Assembly (NCBI RefSeq): GCF_004765795.1
Contig: NZ_SBIV01000001.1
Coordinates: 434,001-498,000 of the forward strand
Reading direction: 5' to 3'
DNA: 64,000 nt
Origin: Halorussus marinus
Lineage (GTDB): Archaea; Halobacteriota; Halobacteria; Halobacteriales; Haladaptataceae
The translations under genes and the position numbers were made by a program. Each line of letters starts with the position of its first letter. The stretch's first letter is position 1. Of the stretch, positions 1-8,621 are shown in pieces. The notes beneath the pieces are model-generated. The model was not told the DNA's origin and did not search any database. It worked only from the letters and a program-made list of their open reading frames with translations.

Positions 1-1491
1 GCGCTGGCGGAGCTCCGACCGGACCTCCGCGACGCGCTCGTCGGCGTCGCCCGTCGGCTCGCCCGAAGACGGCTCGCGGGCCTTCGACGCTCGGCTCGAC
101 TCGCCGCTCGCCCGCGGGTCGTCGGTCCGCGAACGGTCCGCCGCTCCGGAGCGTCGGCCCGCCGACCCGCTCGAGGGCTCGGAACCGCCGCGACTCTCGG
201 TCGCCGACCCCGACGAGGACGGCGAGGGGGTCGACCCCGCCGCGGCGCGCTCGCCGGTCCGCTCGGGACCCGCGTCGTCGGCTGTCCGGTCGGGGTCGAG
301 CGAGGGAATCGTGGTGGTCTCGCGCCACTCGGCCTCGCCTTCGAACATCTCGCCGTCGTCGCTCTGACGTTCGTCCGACGATTCGCCCGAACCGGTCGGC
401 GTGGTCGGCTCGTCTTCGCCGGCGTCGGCCGGCGATTCGTCCGCCGCCGCGCTCGGCGTCGGCTCGGATTGCACCTCGGCGCTCGCGGCGCCACCGGCCG
501 GCTCCGCGGAGTCGGTATCGGCGACCTCGGCTCCGGTGGTCGCCTCGGTCGGGGCGGACTCGGCCGATGAGGTATCGGGAGAGCGTTCGGCCGGGGCGTC
601 GCCGGCGTCGGTCGACGCCTCGGCGGTCGGTCCGCCACCGAGCGCCGACTGGTCGCCACGCTCCCGAGCACTTTGCGCGGCGTTATCTCGCGCGTCCGCG
701 CGCTCGGACCGACTGCCCGTCCCGGACGCGGTTCGTCTCTCGGTCTCCGTCCCGGACGCGTCTCGGGCTCCGGACGGATCGCCGCCTCGGGAGGGGTCGG
801 TCTCGGTCGCGTCGGTCGCCGGCGAGGCGTCGGCCCCCTCGGACGGCCCTCGGCGCTGGTCGCGTCCGGTGGCGGGCGTCGAGTCCGGGGCCGTCCCGCC
901 GTCAGCGCCGCCGGCGCTCGGAGCATCCGGGGCGGGGTCGTCGGGCTCCTCGGGTTCGGGGAGGTCGATCACGTCGATGTCGACGTCGGTGACTTTGTAG
1001 ATGCCCACCTCGTCGGCCGCCCGTTCGAACGCCTCATCGCCGGAGACGACCTGTTCGCTCGCGCCGACGAACGCCACGCTCATCGAGCGCCCGCCGTAGT
1101 AGGCGACGTAGTAGTCCCCGCTCAGGACGTTCTCGCTGAGTTCGATGAAACCAGTGAACCCGCCGTCGCTGAGCGTCGAATCGACCTCCGTCAGCGGCGT
1201 GTCGTTGGTGTAGTACTTGGCTCGCGTGTCGCCGCCGGTCTCTTGCATGCTGAAGAGCAGCGGGAGCGAGGGGTGTGGCGCGGCGTACGCGGTTCCGTCG
1301 GCGTCCTCGAAGTCGTCCAGATCGCCCTCGTGGACGCCGATTGCCCGCCCGTTGAGCATGAACAGCCACGCCCCACCCGTTCGTACCGCCCCCGAGAACT
1401 CCCCGTCGGAGAGTTCGCGCAGGCCGGCGTACCCGCCCGAGAACGGACGGGAGTTCCAGCCTTCGACCTGCTCGACCGTGCGCGTTTCCAT
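1..1491 (-). CDS. Haloarchaeal protein with conserved N-terminal domain and long acidic tail (partial, 3' end outside window)
   Basis: The frame is open from an ATG at 1491 to the window edge, at least 497 codons, with the C terminus missing. The first ~170 residues look folded: the protein starts METRTVEQVEGW and contains a GGAWLFMLNGR segment and a YYVAYYGG segment. After residue ~175 it becomes a low-complexity Asp/Glu/Pro/Ser/Thr-rich region typical of haloarchaeal linkers. From memory it resembles a haloarchaea-only family (perhaps DUF7527) of unknown function; I cannot confirm the family. No signal peptide or membrane segment is visible. An AT-rich box near 1515-1524 lies ~28 bases upstream of the ATG, consistent with a leaderless transcript. 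Function is unknown. Confidence 0.75.
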   Translation of the reverse strand, partial: METRTVEQVEGWNSRPFSGGYAGLRELSDGEFSGAVRTGGAWLFMLNGRAIGVHEGDLDDFEDADGTAYAAPHPSLPLLFSMQETGGDTRAKYYTNDTPLTEVDSTLSDGGFTGFIELSENVLSGDYYVAYYGGRSMSVAFVGASEQVVSGDEAFERAADEVGIYKVTDVDIDVIDLPEPEEPDDPAPDAPSAGGADGGTAPDSTPATGRDQRRGPSEGADASPATDATETDPSRGGDPSGARDASGTETERRTASGTGSRSERADARDNAAQSARERGDQSALGGGPTAEASTDAGDAPAERSPDTSSAESAPTEATTGAEVADTDSAEPAGGAASAEVQSEPTPSAAADESPADAGEDEPTTPTGSGESSDERQSDDGEMFEGEAEWRETTTIPSLDPDRTADDAGPERTGERAAAGSTPSPSSSGSATESRGGSEPSSGSAGRRSGAADRSRTDDPRASGESSRASKAREPSSGEPTGDADERVAEVRSELRQR

Positions 1492-1533
1492 GTTACGGTC
1501 AAGCCAAAGCCCTTCTAAATATCTTGCGGCCCG

Positions 1534-1900
1534 CGACCTTTTGCTGCGGGCGCGCCCCGAGCGGCGCGCCCTTGCAAAAGCTCGATCAAAATCCTGCGTC
1601 ACCCCCTTCGGGGGTTCCTTGGTCCGCTCGCTCGGGCTTCGCCCTCGCTCTCGGTACAATTGCTCGCCTCCCGTGGACGATGGGAGTCACGAAGGTCACA
1701 AAACAGTGCGTGGCTCGGGGACACGTTCCACGGACCCACACCACAATCCGCCGCGAGCGACCGAAGGGAGCGAGCGGACCAAGGAACCGTCGAAGGAACA
1801 CCCGAGCGAAGCGAGGGTGTGACTGAGGCGGTGACGCCGTGTTTTTGATCGAGCTTTTGCAAGCGAGCGCCGCTCGGGGCGCGAGCGCAGCAAAAGGTCG
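1534..1900. repeat. Large imperfect inverted repeat, REP/BIME-like, between two genes
   Basis: This gene-free stretch is dominated by two arms in inverted orientation. The outer ~60 bases of each arm (1534-1593 and 1841-1900) match at roughly 55 of 60 positions. Each arm also folds on itself. In the left arm CTTTTGC (1538-1544) pairs with GCAAAAG (1574-1580), enclosing a perfect 8-bp stem GGGCGCGC/GCGCGCCC (1548-1555/1564-1571). In the right arm the same outer stem is at 1854-1860/1890-1896. Further in, both arms share a TTCCTTGGTCCGCTCGCTC block (left ~1614-1632, right ~1768-1786) and several small TTCG or TTCGCTC hairpins. No convincing ORF is present. It sits between the promoter of the left gene and the stop codon of the next one. 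Confidence 0.85.
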
Positions 1901-1902
1901 TT

Positions 1903-2181
1903 TTAGATCTTAGACTCGGCGTCGTCGGCGAGTTCCTGCATGCGCTTGCCGATGCGGCCGGCCTCGCTGAACTCGTCGTCGCTCATCGCGGTCGCGAGCG
2001 CGTTGCCGAGGACGAATACGGCGTGTTTGTGCTCGCTCTTGGACTTGTGGACGTGCGAGGGGTCGACGTCCAGTTCCTCGTAGGGGTCGAACAGCCCGTC
2101 GGCGACGCTCTCGCGGTCCTGAAAGTACTCCATGATGAGGACCATCTCCTCGTGGAGTTCGAGAAGCTCGTCTTTGTGCAT
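1903..2181 (-). CDS. UPF0058 family protein
   Basis: This 92-residue protein matches the small archaeal UPF0058 family over its whole length: it begins MHKDELLELHEEM and continues with a helical, acidic segment and a conserved HVHKSKSEHKHAVF region around residues 43-56. The family is widespread in haloarchaea and its function is unknown; I infer a soluble, all-helical protein. A CTTAAAC box ~27 bases upstream of the ATG supports this start. Its stop codon abuts the right arm of the inverted repeat, so the repeat's hairpin would form in the 3' end of this transcript. Confidence 0.9.
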   Translation of the reverse strand: MHKDELLELHEEMVLIMEYFQDRESVADGLFDPYEELDVDPSHVHKSKSEHKHAVFVLGNALATAMSDDEFSEAGRIGKRMQELADDAESKI

Positions 2182-2248
2182 GGACGTGGGTAGGGAACTG
2201 TTCGGTTTAAGGGTTTCTGAGAACGGGTCCCACGAGAGAAAGGGAGAG

Positions 2249-2467
2249 CTAGAAGACGTACTCGTCTTCGTGACCCATCATGCCTTCGTCTTCGAGGCCG
2301 GGCTCGCGGTCGTCGTCGTCCATGGGGCCGCTCGTCTTGTAGGCTTTCAGGCCGGTCGAGAGGAGGTCCTCGATCGCTTCCTCGCGGTTGACGAACTCGC
2401 CCTGTTCGACCATCTGGGCGATCTGCATTTCGAGGTGCTCCGGGATAGTTATCTCTACCTTCGGCAT
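2249..2467 (-). CDS. Small ribbon-helix-helix-like protein
   Basis: The 72-residue protein begins MPKVEITIPEHLEMQ and continues FVNREEAIEDLLSTGL. A short beta strand followed by two helices is the pattern of CopG/Arc ribbon-helix-helix DNA-binding proteins. The last ~25 residues are an acidic tail ending in EYVF. RHH proteins bind DNA as dimers through the strand, so a transcriptional role is likely, but the target is unknown. A CTTAAG box ~30 bases upstream supports the start. No toxin-like partner is adjacent, so I do not call it an antitoxin. Confidence 0.8.
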   Translation of the reverse strand: MPKVEITIPEHLEMQIAQMVEQGEFVNREEAIEDLLSTGLKAYKTSGPMDDDDREPGLEDEGMMGHEDEYVF

Positions 2468-2655
2468 TGGAACATTGGTGGCTTCGGGAGGGGTGTTCTT
2501 AAGTCTGACGGGGAGAGTTCGAGTGTTCCTAAAGGTTTTATCTGCTACCGAAAATTCTGTTCGGAGAGTCGTAACTCAGACTCACTCAGTCGGAATTCGC
2601 GGGACCGACCGCCGGACAGCGCTCGGACGATCAAATAAAGGGGTTCGGACGGCGG

Positions 2656-2946
2656 TTATCGGCCGCTCAGCATCTGCTCGATCGAGTCTTTGATCCGGCT
2701 CGGACCCAGCGACGCGAGCTTTTGCTCCATCCGCTTCTGATTGAAGTAGCTGGCGAACCCGATGATCGTGGGCGCCCACAGGCCGACGAACAGCCCCATC
2801 TCGCGGTCGCCCCGCACGAAGAACTGATACCACGAGAGCGCGACGGACGCTACCGACGCGAGAACCGCGATGTCGGTCGTCGAGTCCTCGGCGGCCTCCA
2901 TCGCCGCTCCGCTACCACTGTCTTGGGTTTGTTTTTGCATCGCCAT
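2656..2946 (-). CDS. Small membrane protein, two predicted transmembrane helices
   Basis: The 96-residue protein (94 if the second ATG at 2940 is used) has a polar N terminus (MAMQKQTQDS), a hydrophobic segment at about residues 28-46, a short charged turn (RGDRE), a second hydrophobic segment, and a basic/acidic C-terminal tail with a KRMEQKLASLGPSR stretch. The layout suggests a membrane hairpin with both ends cytoplasmic. It looks haloarchaea-specific and its function is unknown. An ATAACAAAGG motif about 25-35 bases upstream resembles the element shared by the genes near 61,300. Confidence 0.7.
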   Translation of the reverse strand: MAMQKQTQDSGSGAAMEAAEDSTTDIAVLASVASVALSWYQFFVRGDREMGLFVGLWAPTIIGFASYFNQKRMEQKLASLGPSRIKDSIEQMLSGR

Positions 2947-3123
2947 GCAACCCGAATCTTTGGCCACGCGTCCTTTGTTATTGAGTCGATGCCCGCGAGT
3001 ACCCAGCGTTTCTCTCGGGAAACATCGGGTTACGACCGCGAAACACGCGGTTTTCGCGGTCGGTCGCGAGCCGAATCGCCCCGAGTCGATAGACCTACTT
3101 GTCTCCCAGCCCGACCACGGGAC

Positions 3124-3720
3124 ATGAGCCTCACGGACGTGACCGACCTCCACGAGGAGTTCGACGGCGACCGCCTCCCGCCGGGCCAGCGGGAGACCAG
3201 CAAGTTTCCGGTCCTCTCGAAGGGCGGGACCCCCGACTGGGACCCCGAGACGTGGGAGTTCACCGTCTCGGGCGCCGTCGACGACGAGCTGGCGTTCTCG
3301 TGGGAGGCGTTCAGAGACCTCCCGACCGAGACCCAGCGTCAGGACTTTCACTGCGTGACCGGCTGGAGCAAGTTCGACTGCGAGTTCACTGGCGTCCCGT
3401 TCGCGACGCTCGCCGAGCGGGCGGGCGTCGACGACGAGGCGGTCCACGTCATGTTCTCCGCCCTCGACGGCTATACGACCGATCTGACCCTCGAAGAGTG
3501 CATGCGCGAGGAAGTGCTGTTCGTCTACGAGTACGACGGCGAGCCGCTCGCGCGCGAACACGGCGGCCCGCTCCGGGTAGTGACGCCGCACAAGTACGCC
3601 TACAAGGGCGCGAAGTGGGTCGACGGCGTCGAGTTCCTAACCGAACCCGAGCGGGGCTACTGGGAGAAGCGGGGCTACTCCGACACCGCGAACCCGTGGC
3701 GCGAACAGCGATACAGTTAG
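3124..3720 (+). CDS. Sulfite-oxidase-like molybdopterin-dependent oxidoreductase (soluble)
   Basis: The 198-residue protein carries the molybdopterin-binding fold of the sulfite oxidase/MsrP superfamily. The hallmark is FHCVTGWS at residues 76-83, where Cys77 would ligate molybdenum. Other family features are the WEFTVSG strand, a YTTDLTLEEC region, and a C-terminal KYAYKGAKWVDGVEF segment that binds the cofactor. It lacks a signal peptide and the dimerization domain of true sulfite oxidases, so it is probably a cytoplasmic enzyme. Substrate is unknown. It sits just upstream of menF but has its own upstream region. The ATG at 3124 is the natural start. Confidence 0.88.
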   Translation: MSLTDVTDLHEEFDGDRLPPGQRETSKFPVLSKGGTPDWDPETWEFTVSGAVDDELAFSWEAFRDLPTETQRQDFHCVTGWSKFDCEFTGVPFATLAERAGVDDEAVHVMFSALDGYTTDLTLEECMREEVLFVYEYDGEPLAREHGGPLRVVTPHKYAYKGAKWVDGVEFLTEPERGYWEKRGYSDTANPWREQRYS

Positions 3721-3752
3721 ACTGAAGGGTTCCCGACCCTGAGTCCGACTGA

Positions 3753-5087
3753 ATGGAGTCATCGCCCCGCGACGGACAGGTGTCGGCCGAACCGACCGGC
3801 TCCGCGGTCGCGAGCCGGGCCTGCCAGCTACCCGACTGCGCCGCCCGGTCGTTTCTCGCCGGGCGCGACGCCCCTCGCGTCTACTGGACCAGCCCGTACG
3901 GGCCGGAGTTCTCGGGCGGCGGGAGCGCGGCCCGGATCATCGCGACCGACCCGAACCGCTTCGAGTCCGTCCGCGAGGACGCGGCCGACCTCTTCGACGG
4001 GGTCGAGTACGACGGGCCCGGGGTCGCCCGTCCGCGGCTGTTCGGCGGGTTCTCGTTTCACGACGATCACGAAGCGCTCGCGCCGTGGCGGGGGTTCCCG
4101 CCGGCCCACTTCGTGCTCCCGCGCACCCTCCTGACCCGCGCCGACGGCGAGACGTGGGTGACCGTCTCGGTGCCCGAAAGCGCGCCCGAGACCGTCGACG
4201 AGGAGCTCGAATCGGTCCGCGAGCGTCTCGTCGACGACGCGCCCGAGAGCCGCCTCCCGTCGGTCGTCGCCACGGAGCCGACAGCGACCCGCGAGGAGTG
4301 GGCCGCGCAGGTCCGGGGCGCGGTCGAGCGCATCGAGCGCGGCGACCTCCGGAAGGTCACCCTCGCGCAGGCGCTTTCGGCCGACCTCGACGGCCCCGTC
4401 CCGATTCCGGACGTCCTCGAACGCCTCGGCGAGTCGTACCCCGACTGCTTCCGGTTCCTCTTCGAGCCGACCGCCGAGGCGGGCTTTTTCGGCGCGACGC
4501 CCGAGCGGCTCGCGACTCTCCGGGGCCGGACGGTCGAGACCGACGCGCTCGCGGGGTCGGTCGGTCGGGGCGAGACCGACGCCGAAGACGAGCGACTCGA
4601 AGCCGACCTCCGGGACAGCGAGAAGATGCGCCACGAGCACGAGCTGGTCGTCGAGACGATCCGCGACCAGCTCGGCCCCCTCGCCGGCTCGGTCAGGGTC
4701 GGCGACCGGCAGGTCCGGAAGCTCGCGAACATCCAGCACCTCTGGACCCCGGTCGAGGCCGAGTTCCCCGACGACGCCGGCCACGTCCTCTCGGTGGCCG
4801 AGGCGCTCCACCCGACGCCCGCGGTCGGCGGGCTCCCGCTCGAGGAGGCGCTGGCGACCATCCGGGCGGTCGAGAGCTTCGACCGCGGGTGGTACGCCGC
4901 GCCCGTCGGCTGGTTCGACGCCGACGGCGACGGCACATTCGCGGTCGGCCTCCGGTCGGGGGTCGCGACCGACCGGCGGGTGACGCTGTTCGCCGGCAAC
5001 GGCATCGTCGCCGACAGCGACCCCGAGACCGAGTACGAGGAGGTCCAGCTGAAGTACCGGCCGATCCTCGACGAACTCCAGCGATGA
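3753..5087 (+). CDS. menF: Isochorismate synthase (menaquinone pathway)
   Basis: The enzyme converts chorismate to isochorismate, the first committed step of menaquinone synthesis. The 444-residue protein has the anthranilate synthase I/MenF C-terminal catalytic domain: LRKVTLAQ near residue 200, FGATPERL, DALAGSVGRG, a DSEKMRHEHELV motif (a Mg-binding region), and the terminal LFAGNGIVADSDPETEYEE block. The N-terminal ~180 residues form the less conserved half. Its TGA overlaps the ATG of menD (ATGA), indicating translational coupling. MenD directly downstream makes isochorismate rather than salicylate or anthranilate the likely product. Confidence 0.95.
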   Translation: MESSPRDGQVSAEPTGSAVASRACQLPDCAARSFLAGRDAPRVYWTSPYGPEFSGGGSAARIIATDPNRFESVREDAADLFDGVEYDGPGVARPRLFGGFSFHDDHEALAPWRGFPPAHFVLPRTLLTRADGETWVTVSVPESAPETVDEELESVRERLVDDAPESRLPSVVATEPTATREEWAAQVRGAVERIERGDLRKVTLAQALSADLDGPVPIPDVLERLGESYPDCFRFLFEPTAEAGFFGATPERLATLRGRTVETDALAGSVGRGETDAEDERLEADLRDSEKMRHEHELVVETIRDQLGPLAGSVRVGDRQVRKLANIQHLWTPVEAEFPDDAGHVLSVAEALHPTPAVGGLPLEEALATIRAVESFDRGWYAAPVGWFDADGDGTFAVGLRSGVATDRRVTLFAGNGIVADSDPETEYEEVQLKYRPILDELQR

Positions 5088-6877
5088 CCGACCGCTCGGA
5101 CGCCCCGGCGCCGAACCGCAACACGCTGTGGGCCCAGGCCCTCGTCGCCGAGTTCGAGGCCGCCGGGATCGAGGCGGTGTGTATCGCGCCCGGGAGCCGG
5201 TCGACGCCGCTCACCGTGGCGTTCGCCGACAGCGACCTCACCGTGTTCTCGCACCTCGACGAGCGGTCGGCGGCCTTCTTCGCGCTCGGGCGGGCCAAGC
5301 GCACCGGGCGCCCGACGCCGCTGGTCTGTACCTCGGGCACCGCGGCCGCCAACTTCCACCCCGCGATCATCGAGGCGAATCAGGCCCGGGTCCCGATGGT
5401 CGTGCTCACCGCCGACCGGCCGCCCGAGCTCAGAGACTCCGGCGCGAACCAGACCGTCGACCAACAGAAGCTCTACGGCGACGCGGTCCGGTGGTACACC
5501 GAGCTCCCCGAGCCCGAGGCCGACGACCGCAAACTCCGGTCGGTCCGGACGACCGCGGGCCGCGCCGTCGCGGAGTCGACCGGCACGCCACCGGGGCCGG
5601 TCCACCTCAACGTCCCGTTCCGCAAGCCCCTCGAACCGATCGAGGTGCCCGGCGACGTGCCCGAGGGCTTCCCCGACGACCACCCGCTCGCGGCCGACGG
5701 TCGGGATGGGCCGTTCGTCCGGACCGCCGGCGGGCGCCCGGGCCTCGACGAGACCGACCTCCGGGTTGTCCGGGACGCAGTCGCCGACGCCGACCGCGGG
5801 CTGGTCGTGGTCGGCCCCGCCGACGCGCCGACGCCCGACCGGGCGGCGCTCGCCGACCTCGCGGTGGCGACCGGCTTTCCGGTGCTCGCAGACCCTCTCT
5901 CGGGCCACCGCTTCGGGCACGCGGCGCCCGACGACGGCGGCCCGCTGGTCGCCGGCGGCTACGACGGTTACCTCGACGCCGTCGCCGATTCGTGGCCCGA
6001 CCCGGAGGTGGTCGTCCGGTTCGGCGCCTCGCCCACTTCGAAGGTGCTCCGGCAGTATCTCGGTGCCAGCGGCGCCCGCCAGTTCCTCGTCGACCCGGCG
6101 GGCGAGTGGCGCGAGGCGACGTTCGCCGCGACCGACCTGCTGGCGGCCGATCCGACCCTGCTCGCCGAGCGACTCGCCTCGGCGCTCGACGCCGACGAGG
6201 CCGGCGAATCGGGGCGTGCGTGGCGCCGGCGGTTCGTCGACGCCGAGCGCGAGTACTGGGAGACCGTCGAATCGGCCCGCGAGGACCGCCTGTTCGAGGG
6301 CGGGGTGCTCTCGGCGGTGGCCGCCGACGCGCCCGACCCGGCGACCGTGATGGTCTCGAACAGCATGCCGGTCCGAGACCTCGACCGCTTCGGCGAGCCC
6401 CGGGCGGCGGCGCTGACGGTACTGGGCAACCGGGGCGCGAGCGGCATCGACGGCATCGCGTCGACCGGGCTGGGCGCGGGGAGCGCGACCGACGACCCCC
6501 TCGTCGTCGTCACCGGCGACCTCGCGTACTACCACGACATGAACGGTCTGCTCGCGGTCAGGCGGTGTGGCGTCGACGCCACCGTCGTCGAGATCAACAA
6601 CGACGGCGGGGGCATCTTCCACATGCTCCCGATCGAGGGGTTCGACCCGCCGTTCACCGACCAGTTCAAGACCCCTCACGGGCTCGACTTCGAGGCGACC
6701 GGCGACCTCTACGGGCTGGAGTTCGAGCGGGTCGCCGACCTCGGGTCGTTCCGGTCTGCGTTCGCCGACTCGGTCGACCGCGACGGGACTCAGGTGATCG
6801 AAGTCGTGACCGAGGCCGCCGAGAGCCACCGCTACCGCGAGGAACTCGCCGAGCGAGTCGGTCGCCGCCTCGGGTAG
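5084..6877 (+). CDS. menD: 2-succinyl-5-enolpyruvyl-6-hydroxy-3-cyclohexene-1-carboxylate synthase
   Basis: This thiamine-diphosphate enzyme condenses isochorismate with 2-oxoglutarate. The 597-residue length is normal for MenD. Recognizable parts are the N-terminal pyrimidine-binding domain with CIAPGSRSTPL and SHLDERSAAFFALG (active-site Glu), the LVCTSGTAAANFHPA segment, a central domain, and the C-terminal diphosphate-binding domain with NRGASGIDG, GDLAYYHDMNGL and NNDGGGIF. The start ATG overlaps the menF stop. Downstream the men genes are interrupted and resume with menB at 9.4 kb and menA-C-E at 12.3 kb. Confidence 0.97.
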   Translation: MTDRSDAPAPNRNTLWAQALVAEFEAAGIEAVCIAPGSRSTPLTVAFADSDLTVFSHLDERSAAFFALGRAKRTGRPTPLVCTSGTAAANFHPAIIEANQARVPMVVLTADRPPELRDSGANQTVDQQKLYGDAVRWYTELPEPEADDRKLRSVRTTAGRAVAESTGTPPGPVHLNVPFRKPLEPIEVPGDVPEGFPDDHPLAADGRDGPFVRTAGGRPGLDETDLRVVRDAVADADRGLVVVGPADAPTPDRAALADLAVATGFPVLADPLSGHRFGHAAPDDGGPLVAGGYDGYLDAVADSWPDPEVVVRFGASPTSKVLRQYLGASGARQFLVDPAGEWREATFAATDLLAADPTLLAERLASALDADEAGESGRAWRRRFVDAEREYWETVESAREDRLFEGGVLSAVAADAPDPATVMVSNSMPVRDLDRFGEPRAAALTVLGNRGASGIDGIASTGLGAGSATDDPLVVVTGDLAYYHDMNGLLAVRRCGVDATVVEINNDGGGIFHMLPIEGFDPPFTDQFKTPHGLDFEATGDLYGLEFERVADLGSFRSAFADSVDRDGTQVIEVVTEAAESHRYREELAERVGRRLG

Positions 6878-6910
6878 CCCGGGCCGTTGTGCTCGGTGAT
6901 GACCGAGGCA

Positions 6911-6920
6911 ACATTAATGT
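6911..6920. promoter_or_regulatory. Short perfect palindrome in the promoter of the gene at 6948
   Basis: ACATTAATGT is a perfect 10-bp palindrome placed just upstream of a TATA-like GTTTAG box. It could be a core promoter element or a small operator. This rests only on symmetry and position. Confidence 0.3.
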
Positions 6921-6947
6921 CCGTTTAGCGTCAATTCAGCCCGAACC

Positions 6948-7322
6948 ATGTCAGTAGCCGCCGCCGAATCGCTGACCGAGTTCCTGCGCGAGCGCGTCGG
7001 CGACCACCTCCGGAGCGTCGTCCACTACACCGCCGACGACTGGCAGGTGGTGTATCTCCGCGACGACGTCGCCGACCGCTACGCCGACGGGGAGATCGAG
7101 CGGGCGGTCGACGACGTCCGACTCGAAGGATTCGGCAAGCCCCATCAGGAGAGCCTCTACGACCACGGCGAGCTGAACTGCACGGTCAAGTGCTTCGAGA
7201 ACGCCGTCGAGATGCACTTTGCCCACGACGCCAACACCGGCACCGCGGTCGCGCTCGACGCCGAGGTGTTCGCGGTCCACAACACGTTCATCGGCCGTTG
7301 CAGGGAGTTGGTGGCCGATTAG
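6948..7322 (+). CDS. Small haloarchaeal protein of unknown function
   Basis: This 124-residue protein is soluble, with no membrane segment. Recognizable stretches are HYTADDWQVVYLRDDV near residue 26 and NCTVKCFENAVEMHF near residue 80, followed by a short helical C terminus. From memory it resembles a haloarchaea-only family (possibly DUF7522); I cannot confirm this. A perfect ACATTAATGT palindrome lies ~28 bases upstream of the ATG and a GTTTAG box ~24 bases upstream. Its stop codon overlaps that of the convergent aminotransferase by four bases. Confidence 0.7.
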   Translation: MSVAAAESLTEFLRERVGDHLRSVVHYTADDWQVVYLRDDVADRYADGEIERAVDDVRLEGFGKPHQESLYDHGELNCTVKCFENAVEMHFAHDANTGTAVALDAEVFAVHNTFIGRCRELVAD

Positions 7323-8506
7323 CGCTCGGCCCGAGCCATCTCCTCGATTCGGTCGAGGCCCGTCTCGATGCGGTCTAAGCTGTTCGCGAAGCTGATCCGG
7401 AGGTAGCCCTCGCCGGCGTCGCCGAAGCCGTCGCCGGGCGCGGTCACGACTCCGTACTCCTCGAGCAGGCGCTTGGCGACGTCGAAGCTCCCGCCCTCGA
7501 ACTCGCTCACGTCGAGGAACGCGTAGAACGCCCCCTCGGGGCGCGGACACGAGACGCCGTCGATGTCGGCGACGCGCTCGACCACGTAGTCCCGGCGCTC
7601 CTCGAACGCCGCCTTCATCTCCGCGACGGGCTCTTGGGGTCCGGTCAGCGCGGCCAGCGCGGCGTGCTGGCTCACGCTCGACGAGCAGGCGGTGGTGCTC
7701 TCGCCCAGCTGTGTGACCGCGTCGACGATCTGCTGGGGGCCCGCGAGCCAGCCGAGCCGCCAGCCGGTCATCGCGTAGGTCTTCGAGCACGAGCCGACTG
7801 TCAGCACCCGCTCGGGGTGGTCGACGTACGACGCCATCCCCCGGAACGACTCGTCGTACGTGAGCCGACCGTACACCTCGTCGGCGAAGACGTAGGCGTC
7901 GTGGGCCGCGGCGGCGTCGACCACCTCGCTGATCGCGTCCTCGTCGTAGACCCGTCCGGTCGGGTTCGACGGGGTCGTCAGGATCACGGCGGCGGTGTCG
8001 TCGCCGATGGCGTCGGCCACGCGGTCGGCGTCGAGGTCGAACCCCTCGTCGGCCGACAGCGGGACCTCTACCGGGGTCGCGCCCGCCATCGCGGCGTGGT
8101 TGTAGTAGTTCGGCCACGCCGGCGTCGGGATCACCACCTCGTCGCCGGGGTCGGCCACCGCGAGGGTCCCCAGCGCGAGGGCCTCCATCGCGCCCGACTT
8201 GACGGTTACCTGCTCGGGCGAGACCGTCACGTCGCTCTCGCGGGCAAGTTCGTCGGCGACGGCCTCACGGAGCGGCGCGATCCCCTGATTGACCGTGTAG
8301 TGAGTCTCGCCGTCGCGGGCCGCCCGGTCGGCCGCGTCGAGAACGTGCTCGGGGGTGTCGAAGTCGGGCTCGCCGACGTGGAGTCGGACGGGATCGCCGT
8401 CGTGTTCGGCGGCGAGATCGAACATCACGCGGATCTTCGAGCGTTCGAGGTGGTCGACTCGGGCCGCGGTCGGTGGCGTCGAGGCCTGCTGGCTTGCGTC
8501 GGTCAT
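7319..8506 (-). CDS. Class I/II pyridoxal-phosphate-dependent aminotransferase
   Basis: The 395-residue protein is a fold-type I PLP enzyme of the aspartate aminotransferase family. Visible signatures are LHVGEPDFDTP near the N terminus, a YTVNQGIAPLREA substrate region, TPSNPTGRVY (PLP-binding Asn), FADEVYGRL, and SCSKTYAMTGWRLGW, which contains the Schiff-base lysine. The C-terminal domain ends with GYLRISFANS, whose Arg binds the substrate carboxylate. The exact amino acid substrate cannot be told from sequence; aspartate, alanine or aromatic donors are possible. The ATG at 8506 is preferred over upstream codons because MTDASQQAST is a typical haloarchaeal beginning. Confidence 0.9.
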   Translation of the reverse strand: MTDASQQASTPPTAARVDHLERSKIRVMFDLAAEHDGDPVRLHVGEPDFDTPEHVLDAADRAARDGETHYTVNQGIAPLREAVADELARESDVTVSPEQVTVKSGAMEALALGTLAVADPGDEVVIPTPAWPNYYNHAAMAGATPVEVPLSADEGFDLDADRVADAIGDDTAAVILTTPSNPTGRVYDEDAISEVVDAAAAHDAYVFADEVYGRLTYDESFRGMASYVDHPERVLTVGSCSKTYAMTGWRLGWLAGPQQIVDAVTQLGESTTACSSSVSQHAALAALTGPQEPVAEMKAAFEERRDYVVERVADIDGVSCPRPEGAFYAFLDVSEFEGGSFDVAKRLLEEYGVVTAPGDGFGDAGEGYLRISFANSLDRIETGLDRIEEMARAER

Positions 8507-8621
8507 GGGCGTACGCACGGAATCTGGCGTGAAGTAAGTTCGTCCCCCGGAAAACGGGCCGGGTCGTCGCGTCGAGTCGCCCCGCCACACCGCATATGCG
8601 AGCCGAGCGCGTTGTTCACCT

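Noticed and set aside
401-1000. Ser/Ala/Pro-rich open frames on the plus strand in the first kilobase
   Set aside because: They are antisense to the acidic tail of the minus-strand gene, whose frame is uninterrupted and has a folded conserved N terminus and a promoter.
1586-1893. Several short open frames inside the inverted repeat on both strands
   Set aside because: Their sequences follow the palindromic DNA and carry no recognizable domain or promoter.
2249-2467. Antitoxin of a toxin-antitoxin pair
   Set aside because: The protein looks RHH-like, but no toxin-like gene (PIN, RelE, MazF) is adjacent.
4067-6829. Very long open frame on the minus strand across menF and menD
   Set aside because: It is an Arg/Gly/Pro-rich antisense shadow produced by the high GC content; menF and menD on the plus strand have clear families.
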